The position numbers and the translations under genes were made by a program. The notes below the pieces were generated by a model. It saw nothing but the letters and a program-made list of their open reading frames with translations, did no database searches and was not told where the DNA came from. A stretch of 64,000 bases of DNA from Brevibacillus fulvus (lineage in GTDB: Bacteria > Bacillota > Bacilli > Brevibacillales > Brevibacillaceae): contig NZ_JAFBEB010000002.1 of NCBI RefSeq assembly GCF_016908525.1, positions 336,392 through 400,391 on the forward strand. Reading direction: 5' to 3'. This document shows positions 52,651 to 60,941 of the stretch, piece by piece; the first letter of the stretch is position 1; each line of letters opens with the position of its first letter.

Positions 52651-54678
52651 ATGATCCAAACTTCCAACCTGCTTAACACATTGCAGACCCGAGCGTCGTC
52701 ACAATCGGTAAAACAGCTTGAGCTCCAGCCGGGACAAGTTTATCGGGGAACGGTACTGAAGCTGTATCCGGACAATATGGCGCAAGTCCAGATCGGAGGT
52801 CAGCAGGTAACGGCCAAACTGGAAACCAAACTGGAGGCTGGCCAAAAGGCTTGGCTTCAGGTGCAGCCTTCCTCGGGAATGGTTACATTGAAAATGTTGA
52901 CGGGATCGGCGGAGGCTGCGGACAACTCTCTGACCGGCCTGATGAATTCGCTCGGCTTGGCCGATACAAAAGAAAATCGGACGATCATGCGATCGCTGCT
53001 GCAACAAAATTTGCCGGTGACAAAAGAGCTGGTTCAGGCGTTTTCCAGCATCGCCCGGGAGCAGGGAACATCCGAGGCAACGGTTGATGCTTTTCTGCTC
53101 GCGTTCAAACGGAAGCTGCCATTGACCAGCGAAGTAGTCAACAGCTTGCAGAGCTTTCTCTCCGGCAAACCGCTGTCGCAGTCCATTCAAACTTTTTTGC
53201 AACAGGCATCGCAATTTTTGCAAGCAGAGTCGGCCCGTCCGCAGGCAGGTGAGAACACGCCGGAAGCACTTGTAAAGCAAGTGGTCGCGGAAGCAAAAGA
53301 CAAACTGGAGAAATTGCCTTTGCATGTCGCGGCAACCAATCAGGAGAACGAAGCGTTGTCAGAAGAGCCAGCGGGAGGAGCGCAGCCGCCAAAAACACAA
53401 ACGGCTGTTAGCGCCGGTACCGGACAGGCAGCGGGCCGAGCGGCGGCAAATGCTTCAACTGGCCCGCAACAGGCAGCGGACAGCCTTCCTCCGGCCAGCA
53501 CAGCACCCCAAGCGGCCACAACAGCGCAACCGATAGACAGTGGCAAACAGCCGTCAGGCACTGCTGGCGACTCGCAGCAACCGACGGGCAAAGGGCCAGC
53601 ATTCGCTGGTCACCCGGAAGCAGTTGCAAAACAAGGATCGGCGTTGCCGCAAGCGGCCGCCCCTTCGCTAACAAGCGGGGATGATGCACCGCAACTGGTC
53701 CGCACTGGCGAAACGGGACAAGCCCGGCCGGGTGTGAATCAGCCGGAAGCTGACGTAAACCGATCAGCTCGCAACAATGCGGCGCCGCAACCGCAAGCGA
53801 CTGCGTTTCCTGCTGTTGCTGCCAAAAGCGGCGCAGGCGACTCCGCTCAGGCGCCTGCTGTCGCGCGAGTGGATGAGCGGGTTGGCACGCCGGATATGGC
53901 CAACGAGGCCGGACCTTCACCTGCAGCCGGAAAAGCGGATGTAGCAGCAGGGGGAACGACGGCCGGTGTGACGCGCAGCGGCGCAGAACAACCGGCGCTG
54001 GTTCAGCCGTATGGACTGACAGACAAGGCCAGTCCGTTGAAAGAGTTTTTTCACAAGCTTGGGGTCATGCATGAGCGAGATATTATGCAACATGCGTTGG
54101 CTCCCGGAGCAAGCGATTCGCAGCCAAAGGCGGGATTTGACAACGTGAAGTCGTTGCTGCTGCAAATTACCCAATCCTCGTCCCAGGCTGTCCCTGACAG
54201 TTTGCGGGATTCAGCGGAGCAGTTGTTGCAGCAGATCACTGGTCAGCAATTGATGCTGTCACAGCAGTCCAATACGAATGCATTGGCGCAGGTGGTCATG
54301 CAGGTGCCTCTGCGCAACGACCAAGGAGAAGAGACCGCCTACGTTCAAATCGAGTCGCGCAAGCAAGAAGGCGGCCAGCTGGACGCTGACAACTGCCGCT
54401 TGTTTTTTAACCTCGATTTGCAACAATTGGGCATCACCATGGTCGATGTCTCGATCGTCAATCGGATTGTCAATGTGCAAGTTTTTAATAACCAGCCGTG
54501 GCTGGACAAGTTGGCTTATCAGATGAAAGAAACATTTGCCCAGCAGTTGCGGGAGGTTGGTTATCATTTATCCGGATTGCGTGTGCAAGCGTTGCCGGTG
54601 CAACAGCCGAACACGACATTTTCTGCGGTGAACAACAGCATGCTCTCCGACTACAAAGGGGTGGATATCCGCGTATGA
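52651..54678 (+). CDS. ylqG: FliK-like protein YlqG, long variant
   Basis: 675 aa. The N-terminal third is structured (PGQVYRGTVLKLYPDNMAQVQIGGQQV, helices to about 230). The middle (about 230-460) is a disordered Ala/Gln/Pro/Gly-rich spacer. The C-terminal 120 residues match the FliK hook-length domain (VVMQVPLRNDQGEETAYVQIES ... LDLQQLGITMVDVSI). In B. subtilis ylqG occupies the same place and is FliK-like, but no flagellar genes are nearby. AAAGGAGG precedes ATG 52651. The stop overlaps ylqH (ATGA). Confidence 0.85.
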   Translation: MIQTSNLLNTLQTRASSQSVKQLELQPGQVYRGTVLKLYPDNMAQVQIGGQQVTAKLETKLEAGQKAWLQVQPSSGMVTLKMLTGSAEAADNSLTGLMNSLGLADTKENRTIMRSLLQQNLPVTKELVQAFSSIAREQGTSEATVDAFLLAFKRKLPLTSEVVNSLQSFLSGKPLSQSIQTFLQQASQFLQAESARPQAGENTPEALVKQVVAEAKDKLEKLPLHVAATNQENEALSEEPAGGAQPPKTQTAVSAGTGQAAGRAAANASTGPQQAADSLPPASTAPQAATTAQPIDSGKQPSGTAGDSQQPTGKGPAFAGHPEAVAKQGSALPQAAAPSLTSGDDAPQLVRTGETGQARPGVNQPEADVNRSARNNAAPQPQATAFPAVAAKSGAGDSAQAPAVARVDERVGTPDMANEAGPSPAAGKADVAAGGTTAGVTRSGAEQPALVQPYGLTDKASPLKEFFHKLGVMHERDIMQHALAPGASDSQPKAGFDNVKSLLLQITQSSSQAVPDSLRDSAEQLLQQITGQQLMLSQQSNTNALAQVVMQVPLRNDQGEETAYVQIESRKQEGGQLDADNCRLFFNLDLQQLGITMVDVSIVNRIVNVQVFNNQPWLDKLAYQMKETFAQQLREVGYHLSGLRVQALPVQQPNTTFSAVNNSMLSDYKGVDIRV

Positions 54679-54968
54679 GGCAGGCGTCCAAAGATTCGGC
54701 CAAACAGCGGAAACAGGCGGTGGCCTTGCGCTATCAGGCGGGAGTAACCGATGCGCCTACGGTCATCGCCAAGGGAAAAGGATACATTGCCGAAAACATC
54801 CTGAAATCGGCCAAAGAGAACAAGATTCCGATTCAGGAAGATCCGTCGCTGGTGGAAGTATTGGGCAAGCTCGATTTAAATCAGCAGATCCCGCCCGAGC
54901 TTTATCAGGTGGTGGCAGAAATACTCGCATTTGTTTATCGCCTTGATCGGGAAGGGCGTCGCCCATGA
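54675..54968 (+). CDS. ylqH: FlhB C-terminal-like protein YlqH
   Basis: 97 aa resembling only the cytosolic C-terminal domain of the FlhB/YscU export switch (AVALRYQAGVTDAPTVIAKGKG ... IAENILKSAKENKIPIQEDPSLVEVLGKL). The autocleaving NPTH of FlhB is replaced by TDAP. It is paired with the FliK-like YlqG, the partner that flips FlhB specificity in flagella. Overlaps tie it to both neighbours. Confidence 0.9.
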   Translation: MRQASKDSAKQRKQAVALRYQAGVTDAPTVIAKGKGYIAENILKSAKENKIPIQEDPSLVEVLGKLDLNQQIPPELYQVVAEILAFVYRLDREGRRP

Positions 54969-55321
54969 CTTTACCGCGCAAACAATTGGGAAGATGGGGA
55001 GAGGATTTGGCGGCGGCCTTCTTGCTTCGGCAAAACTACCGAATCATCGCGCGCAACGTGCAAACAAGACGTGGCGAGATTGACATCGTTGCCGAAGATG
55101 GACAAATGATAGTGTTTGTCGAGGTACGGACCCGTTCCAGCCAAAGGTTTGGTACGCCAGCGGAATCCATTACCTGGAGAAAGCGGCAAAAATTGCGCGA
55201 GCTGGCTTTGCAATATTTACAAGCAGCCAACGAATCAGCCAAAACGTTTCGCTTTGACGTGATCACGGTTCTGATCGAAGGGGGAGAACCGCGAATCAAG
55301 CACTTTCCGCATGCATTCTAG
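54965..55321 (+). CDS. YraN family (UPF0102) nuclease-fold protein
   Basis: 118 aa. The endonuclease-like core is visible: GRWGEDLAAAFLLRQ, then RRGEIDIVAEDGQMIVFVEVRTRSS, giving E...D...ExR in place of ExK. The family belongs to the PD-(D/E)XK-like superfamily and is linked by association to recombination or repair genes. ATG 54965 overlaps the ylqH stop by 4 bp. Confidence 0.9.
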   Translation: MTLPRKQLGRWGEDLAAAFLLRQNYRIIARNVQTRRGEIDIVAEDGQMIVFVEVRTRSSQRFGTPAESITWRKRQKLRELALQYLQAANESAKTFRFDVITVLIEGGEPRIKHFPHAF

Positions 55322-55432
55322 TGCCAGAAATAGGCAGAACGATTGGGGAAAACGTCTACAGCAGACGATCTGATTGTGACGTACTATGTACTGTACTCGA
55401 CGCGATGAAACTCCTCCAAACAATTCTTTTAA

Positions 55433-55466
55433 AAACCTTCCCATTCGTTGGAAGGTTTCTTTTTTG
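55433..55466 (+). terminator. Rho-independent terminator of the rnhB-yraN run
   Basis: 9-bp stem AAACCTTCC / GGAAGGTTT, 8-nt loop, followed by CTTTTTT. Confidence 0.85.
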
Positions 55467-55514
55467 CATGTAATATAATATAGGCAGACAATTGAAACAG
55501 GAAAGAAGGAACAA

Positions 55515-56645
55515 ATGCGGATGACAATGAAAGTGAAAGAACCGATAACCCCTCAAAATGACCCGTGGGAAGCATATATCGACCAGGCCAAATTTGGCAA
55601 ACTGGTGTTATCCAATGTCGAATTTACGACCACCTATTTGTGCAATATGCGGTGTGCACACTGTGCGGTAGGCAATACGTTGCAGGTCAAAGATCCGGCT
55701 GCGCTGCCGCTTGAGCTGCTGTTGCAGCGGTTGGAGGAAATCCCGCATTTGCGTGCGCTCAGCATTACCGGGGGAGAACCGATGATGTCGCTGGCGTCCG
55801 TCAAGCAGTATGTTCTCCCGTTGCTGAAATATGCCCATGAACGCGGTGTCCGCACCCAATTAAACTCCAACCTGACAATGGACTTCGACCGCTATGAGCT
55901 GATCATCCCGTATTTGGATGTCTTACATATTTCGCACAATTGGGGAACTGTGGAAGAATTCGCAGAGGTCGGGTTTGCCCGGATGGACAAAAAACCAACC
56001 TTTGCCCAGCGAGCCAAACTTTTGGACAAGATGTTTGCCAACAGTCGCAAACTGGTGGAGGCGGGCGTGTTTGTTTCGGCCGAAACGATGCTCAACCGCA
56101 ATACCGTGCCTTACTTGGAGAAAATTCATCGGGAAGTGGTGGAGGAGATGAAGTGCCAACGCCATGAGATTCACCCGATGTATCCAAGCGATTTCGCCAG
56201 CGCGCTGCTGCCGCTGTCCCTCGATGAATTAAGACAGGCGATCCACCATTTGCTCGATATTCGCGACCGATCGGTCTGGATGTTGTTTGGAACCCTTCCG
56301 TTTTACGCTTGCAGCGATCGGCCGGAGGATTTGCAGCTGCTGGAACGTTTGTATGCCAGCCCAAAGGTAACGGTACGCAACGATCCGGATGGCCGCTCGC
56401 GGTTAAATATAAATATGTTTACCGGAGATGTGATCGTCACCGACTTTGGCGATGGCCAGGCGCTGGGCAATATTCAAAACGATTCATTGCCGGAGGTTTA
56501 TGACAAGTGGCTGGACAGCTCGCTGGCCAAACAGCTCAATTGCCATTGCCCACAAGTCCAATGTCTGGGGCCAAATGTGCTGGTGAAAAATACTTACTAT
56601 GCAGAAACGGATTTTACGATGCGTCAAGCGAACATTTCCAAATAA
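55515..56645 (+). CDS. Radical SAM protein YfkAB (CxCxxxxC type)
   Basis: 376 aa. The radical SAM cluster motif CNMRCAHC (CxxxCxxC) is followed by the SAM contact ITGGEPMM. The C-terminal second Cys motif is CHCPQVQC, the CxCxxxxC that defines the YfkAB family. In B. subtilis yfkA and yfkB were split by an annotation or frame error; here it is one intact gene. The reaction is unknown. The start is ATG 55515 or 55521. It is flanked by terminators on both sides, so monocistronic. Confidence 0.88.
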   Translation: MRMTMKVKEPITPQNDPWEAYIDQAKFGKLVLSNVEFTTTYLCNMRCAHCAVGNTLQVKDPAALPLELLLQRLEEIPHLRALSITGGEPMMSLASVKQYVLPLLKYAHERGVRTQLNSNLTMDFDRYELIIPYLDVLHISHNWGTVEEFAEVGFARMDKKPTFAQRAKLLDKMFANSRKLVEAGVFVSAETMLNRNTVPYLEKIHREVVEEMKCQRHEIHPMYPSDFASALLPLSLDELRQAIHHLLDIRDRSVWMLFGTLPFYACSDRPEDLQLLERLYASPKVTVRNDPDGRSRLNINMFTGDVIVTDFGDGQALGNIQNDSLPEVYDKWLDSSLAKQLNCHCPQVQCLGPNVLVKNTYYAETDFTMRQANISK

Positions 56646-56657
56646 AACAGGGTAAGC

Positions 56658-56689
56658 AAAGACTTTGCGGGGGCAAAGTCTTTTTTTTT
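56658..56689 (+). terminator. Rho-independent terminator of yfkAB
   Basis: 10-bp stem AAAGACTTTG / CAAAGTCTTT, 5-nt loop, T9. Confidence 0.93.
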
Positions 56690-56691
56690 GC

Positions 56692-56739
56692 TTGAATAAA
56701 TGAACTGCCTGCGCCATAATATAGGAACAAATGTTCCTA
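56692..56739 (+). promoter_or_regulatory. Promoter with LexA-type SOS box
   Basis: TTGAAT (56692-56697), 17 bp, CATAAT (56715-56720), then the 18-bp near-perfect palindrome TAGGAAC-AAAT-GTTCCTA (56722-56739). It contains GAACN4GTTC and agrees with the Gram-positive LexA/DinR box CGAACRNRYGTTYC except at the first base. Its place over the transcription start predicts LexA repression of the next gene. Confidence 0.78.
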
Positions 56740-56754
56740 TGCGGAGTGATAACA

Positions 56755-57120
56755 GTGTCTCAGAAATTACAAGATGAATTCGGCAATCAACGAATGAAAC
56801 TGCACGTACACCAAGAAACGATGCAGAATCGCAGCGAAATAAAGCAGTTAGTGCAATGTCCCTCTATCGAGGAAGAAGACTTTGGCGAGATGTGCTTCCG
56901 CATTTATGACAGCACGCAATATGATTATGCCATCAATGTAAAATGGTTTATCCCGATCGTTGGGAATTTGGGAATGGTAGAAACCGCTTGGGGAATCGTG
57001 AAAGAGATTAATATTGAGCAGAAGCGCGTTAAATTGGTGAATGACTGGAGTTCGCAGTGGATCGACATTGAAAACCTGGTCCATGTAACCAAGACGACCT
57101 TTCCCCAATCTGAAAAATGA
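56755..57120 (+). CDS. YolD-like protein, SOS-controlled
   Basis: 121 aa. The C-terminal half (FRIYDSTQYDYAINVKWF ... ETAWGIVKEINIEQKRVKLVN ... WIDIENLVHV) has the beta-strand pattern of YolD-like proteins, which accompany Y-family DNA polymerases (UvrX, YqjW) in SOS operons. The usual N-terminal YolD block (RDRGxxKWxxM) is not clear. GTG 56755 has GGAG 9 nt upstream. No polymerase gene lies next to it, so it would act alone or with a distant partner. The LexA box supports a DNA-damage role. Confidence 0.62.
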   Translation: MSQKLQDEFGNQRMKLHVHQETMQNRSEIKQLVQCPSIEEEDFGEMCFRIYDSTQYDYAINVKWFIPIVGNLGMVETAWGIVKEINIEQKRVKLVNDWSSQWIDIENLVHVTKTTFPQSEK

Positions 57121-57215
57121 AGGTTCTTGCTTGTCGACAATCCGCTTTTTTTGTCCCAAGGCCAACAAGTAGACTGTGAATGGGAAACCTTGATGCAGGA
57201 CAAGGAGGGCAGGCC

Positions 57216-58766
57216 ATGTATGCACAAATTTTTTCGGCAACTGTTCAGGGAATCGATGGACTGATTGTTACGGTAGAGGTGGATATCGCTAATGGGCTGC
57301 CGCAATTTGAACTGGTCGGCCTGGGCGGTTCCGCGGTGAAAGAGGCGAGAGACCGGGTCCGCGCCGCTTTGCGCAATGGCGGCTTTGATTTTCCGCTGCA
57401 GCGGATTACCGTAAATCTGGCGCCGGCCGATTTGCGCAAAGAAGGCTCCGGTTTTGACCTGGCGATTGCCATGGGGATTTTATTGGCTTCCGAGCAGGTG
57501 CGCCAGCGGACGGAGCAGACACTGATACTGGGCGAATTGGCTCTCGATGGTTCGCTGCGGCCGATGTCGGGGGTATTGCCGATCTTACTCGAGGCGAAGC
57601 AGAAAGGCTTTACCCATGTCATCTTGCCGCAGCAAAATACCGCGGAAGCGAGGCTGGTCGATTTGACGATCATGCCAGCGGATACGCTGAAGACGGCCGT
57701 ACAGTATTGGACCGGAGAAAAAGCGCCCCCGTCCCATTTTGCCGAAGAGTCGTTGAGCGTCGCTTCGTCAACGCAGCAGCGGGCAAAAGGCCGCTGGGAT
57801 TTTGCTCATGTGTTGGGGCAGCAGTCTGTGAAAAGAGGATTGGAAGTTGCGGCGGCTGGTTTTCACAATGTTCTGCTGATCGGACCGCCCGGTTCAGGCA
57901 AAACGCTGCTGGCCCACTGTTTGCCAACGATCATGCCGCAGATGAGCCGGGAAGAGTCGTATGACGTGACGAAAATTTACAGCATTGCCGGACAGTTGCG
58001 GACAAACAGCGGATTGATCGAGGAACGCCCCTTCCGCGCACCGCATCATACGATCACCGCAGCGGCCCTGGTCGGCGGCGGGGGGCAGGTGCCGCGTCCC
58101 GGCGAGTGCAGTTTGGCGCATGGCGGAATCTTGTTTTTGGACGAGTTGCCCGAGTTTTCCCGCCACGTCCTGGAAGTTTTGCGGCAACCGCTGGAAGCAG
58201 GCTGTGTGACGATCGGGCGAAGCCGGCAAGTCTATACGTTTCCAGCGCGCTTTTTGCTGATCGCATCGCTCAATCCATGTCCCTGCGGTTTTTATGGCAC
58301 TTATGACGAACAGCGGCTCTGCACGTGCACGCCACAGCAAATCCAGAAGTATCGCGCACGGCTGTCCGGTCCGCTGCTCGATCGGATCGATATTCATTTG
58401 GAAGTGCCGCGTGTACCGGTGGAGGAATTGGAACTGCGCAAGACAGCGGAACCTTCCCAGCTGATCCGACAGCGTGTGGAGCAAGCGCGCAAGACTCAGG
58501 AAGCGCGCTTTGCCGAGCGTCTGTCGTTTCCTTTTAACAGCGGCATGCAAGGAGATGAGCTGCGCAAGCATGTCAACCTGGACAAAGAGGGAGCGCAGCT
58601 GCTGCGTCTGGCGTTTCACAAGATGGGCCTGAGCGCGCGGGGGTACGATCGCGTGCTGAAAGTAGCGCGAACAATCGCCGATCTCGACCACTCTGAGCAG
58701 GTTCTGGCCGTACATATTGCAGAAGCGGTCAAGTACCGCAGTCTCGATCGGGCGGTGCCTGGTTGA
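57216..58766 (+). CDS. comM: Mg-chelatase-like AAA+ ATPase ComM/YifB
   Basis: 516 aa. It has an N-terminal Lon-like domain (MYAQIFSATVQGIDGLIVTVEVDIANGLPQFELVGL), an AAA+ domain with Walker A IGPPGSGKTLLAH (about 222) and Walker B ILFLDELPEF, sensor motifs in LLIASLNPCPCG, and the C-terminal helix bundle. A C-x(n)-C zinc-like stretch CPCGFYGTYDEQRLCTC is present. In Gram-negative bacteria ComM is a branch-migration helicase for transformation. The RBS is GGAGGG. The gene is intact; the AT-rich block begins about 300 bp downstream. Confidence 0.93.
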   Translation: MYAQIFSATVQGIDGLIVTVEVDIANGLPQFELVGLGGSAVKEARDRVRAALRNGGFDFPLQRITVNLAPADLRKEGSGFDLAIAMGILLASEQVRQRTEQTLILGELALDGSLRPMSGVLPILLEAKQKGFTHVILPQQNTAEARLVDLTIMPADTLKTAVQYWTGEKAPPSHFAEESLSVASSTQQRAKGRWDFAHVLGQQSVKRGLEVAAAGFHNVLLIGPPGSGKTLLAHCLPTIMPQMSREESYDVTKIYSIAGQLRTNSGLIEERPFRAPHHTITAAALVGGGGQVPRPGECSLAHGGILFLDELPEFSRHVLEVLRQPLEAGCVTIGRSRQVYTFPARFLLIASLNPCPCGFYGTYDEQRLCTCTPQQIQKYRARLSGPLLDRIDIHLEVPRVPVEELELRKTAEPSQLIRQRVEQARKTQEARFAERLSFPFNSGMQGDELRKHVNLDKEGAQLLRLAFHKMGLSARGYDRVLKVARTIADLDHSEQVLAVHIAEAVKYRSLDRAVPG

Positions 58767-59326
58767 GTGTCGCCGGCATCCATGATCTTTGGTTCAGGGG
58801 TTTGGAGAAAAAATTGATTCGATCAACGCGCAGAACGTTTCGACACTGTCGGCAGAAGAGCAGGGGGATTGTCCCGCTTGTTCTGTTCAAAGATTCCGCT
58901 CCAGCTAAAGAAAAGATCCCCAAAGCACTGTCAGCCGTTGAATTCGGCTTGGTGGTGCTTTTTAAATTGATTGGCAAGGCGATCGATCGCACGAAGCTTT
59001 TACCGAAGAACAGCCATATCTGGACGCGATGCTCTCGACCATTAATCTGAACGACATGCCGATTAATAACTCAAGCCCTCTTTTATTTAGCAGACCACTC
59101 ACTATTCGAATTGATCCGTAAGCTCCTTCTGCAAAAAGTTCTCTCTGCTACGGTTCAATATAGTGGAAATATTTCATTGAGTTTCAACATAAAAATACAC
59201 AAATATATTAGTTATTCTCCGATTTTCAACAAAAAATCTTATGGAAAAAATTACTGAAATGGTTAAAATTGGATTGTGAAGAGTATGTTAATATTTGTGG
59301 TCGAGAAAAATACACGGGAGGTAAAC
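58767..59326 (+). other. Junction region between core genes and AT-rich block, no intact gene
   Basis: No complete gene is supported. Base composition falls sharply in AT-richness terms at about 59,050, from core-like to AT-rich. A readable stretch at 58966-59121 is listed separately. No tRNA, integrase or direct repeat marking an integration site was found here. Confidence 0.6.
58966..59121 (+). pseudogene. Possible gene remnant (51 codons)
   Basis: An open stretch without start, ending at TAA 59119-59121, reads IDWQGDRSHEAFTEEQPYLD then AMLSTINLNDMPINNSS and LLFSRPLTIRIDP. The composition looks protein-like and an adjacent frame reads FGLVVLFKLIGKAIDRT just upstream, suggesting a frameshifted end of a lost gene. 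No family is recognised. Confidence 0.3.
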
Positions 59327-60589
59327 ATGAGCTCGTCTACACTCGAGATTCAGCAGAAGAAAAAGGAAAGTACGATCCTGCCAAAGTCTTATTATTATAT
59401 TTTGATTGGCGACATAGTATCGAGAATGGGAGATTATATCTACCAAATTGGCATTCCATTATTAATTTATTATATAACTTCTTCTTCCGTGTGGATGGGA
59501 GTAGCCTTCGCTGTCGAACAATCTGCATTAATACTTACCGGTCTATTCGCCGGTACGATTGTAGATAGAAGTAATCCAAAAAAGGTAGTGATGATAAACT
59601 CCCTGCTTCAAACGGCGGCAGTATGTGCAATTCCCCTATTATTTACTCTTGGATCACAGAATATTTATGTAATTTTTGCGATTGGGTTTTTACTGATTGC
59701 GTCTAATTTCGTATATCGTACAGCAATCAACTCTCTTACTCCAAGTGTAGTGAAGAAAGAGCAACTTCCACATGCGTCAGGACAATTTTCATTGGGAAGG
59801 TCCGTAAGCAAAGTGTTAGGACCTATAATTGCCGGTTTTCTAGTCACTTCTTTGTCTCCCGTTCATAGTCTTTGGATTGATGCTCTAACATTCTTCGTTA
59901 TTTTTATACTTATGAACTTGATTAAAGAGACAGATATGATTGATCAAGAACATACCACTAAAAAAGAAAAAAGCAAGCGAACCTTTTGGGAGGATTTCAA
60001 AGAGGGCTTTGCTTTGTTAGTTGAGATTCCTTCAGTTCTGCCACTAATCTTGCTGAATTTTATGATTAATCTTGGCTTTGTATCAATGTTTGCAATGATG
60101 GTGTTTCATTTGAAAGATACGTTAGGCATGGATTCTACACAAATTGGTTTTGTTTTTGCTGCTGATGGTGTTGGCGCCTTTGTTGCAGGATTGGTATTGC
60201 CGATTGTGATGAAAAAAATAAAAAACGGGTTTCTGGTTCTCATTGGTTCGTCGTTAATGGGATTGTCTATCCTGCTGTTGGGATACACAGAAAAAGCATT
60301 CATCGTAGCGATATTGTTTGGTCTGGTTATGTTCTCTTCTCAAATCATTAATAGGACGATTTACACATTATGGCAAATGCAGGTGCCGAAAAATAAACTT
60401 GGCAGAATTTTTGGTACAGCAACGATGCTAGAAAGTTTAAGTGTACCTTTAGCAGGTATGTTATCTGGTTTGATCGTGAAACACCATGGTTCCTACTTCT
60501 TAATGAAAAGTGGAGGAATGACTGTAATTTTAGTTGTTATTTTGATCTATATATTCACCAACATTAGAACCATTGATAACAGGAGCTGA
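59327..60589 (+). CDS. MFS transporter, antibiotic-efflux type
   Basis: 420 aa, about 12 helices. It resembles the MefA/TetV-like group of MFS pumps: GDIVSRMGDYIYQIGIPLLIYY at the N-terminus, FAGTIVDRSNPKKVVMI as the loop 2-3 motif, SLGRSVSKVLGPIIAGFLVTS in helix 5. AT-rich codon use differs from the core genes, consistent with transfer. ATG 59327 has GGGAGG 6 nt upstream. The substrate is unknown; no adjacent regulator or ribosomal attenuator was seen. Confidence 0.82.
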   Translation: MSSSTLEIQQKKKESTILPKSYYYILIGDIVSRMGDYIYQIGIPLLIYYITSSSVWMGVAFAVEQSALILTGLFAGTIVDRSNPKKVVMINSLLQTAAVCAIPLLFTLGSQNIYVIFAIGFLLIASNFVYRTAINSLTPSVVKKEQLPHASGQFSLGRSVSKVLGPIIAGFLVTSLSPVHSLWIDALTFFVIFILMNLIKETDMIDQEHTTKKEKSKRTFWEDFKEGFALLVEIPSVLPLILLNFMINLGFVSMFAMMVFHLKDTLGMDSTQIGFVFAADGVGAFVAGLVLPIVMKKIKNGFLVLIGSSLMGLSILLLGYTEKAFIVAILFGLVMFSSQIINRTIYTLWQMQVPKNKLGRIFGTATMLESLSVPLAGMLSGLIVKHHGSYFLMKSGGMTVILVVILIYIFTNIRTIDNRS

Positions 60590-60940
60590 AGTTTTGATGA
60601 GGTTGAATACAATATGGAACACAACGTAAATATTTCAACCGGATAAGGAATGTGATGAGCGTTTTAACACTTTATAACATGAACTATTTTCAGTGATTAA
60701 GCAAGGAAATACAGAAATTTTACAACCGTACCTGGGTGGTAGAACGTTTAGGTGAGATGCAGTCCCACATTATCTAGCGAAAGATTAGCAGGAGAGAGAA
60801 TACGGTATTTACGTTATACTTCTCAATCCACTCCACCAGAACAGTGGTTTGGTGTAGTTCAAACGTGATGTTAACCCTCCACGGAGCGAACGTTTGTTCC
60901 ACAAAAGAACTAAAATAAAAACGGCTTACACCGTCTTTAT
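60590..60940 (+). other. AT-rich intergenic stretch with coding debris
   Basis: No intact gene. Short readable pieces in different frames (FYNRTWVVERLGEMQSHII at about 60716-60775 and ERLAGERIRYLRYTSQS... at about 60780-60870) suggest a frameshifted remnant. A LexA-like box CGAACGTTTGTTCC occurs at 60887-60900, but no gene follows it in either direction. Confidence 0.35.
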
Positions 60941-60941
60941 T
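60914..60941 (-). terminator. Terminator of the Mrr-domain gene
   Basis: Minus-strand stem AATAAAGACGG / CCGTTTTTATT, overlapping the stop codon, with a T-rich tail. Confidence 0.7.

Noticed and set aside
57216..58766. Island integrated within comM
   Set aside because: The comM frame is complete with all motifs; the AT-rich block begins after its stop.
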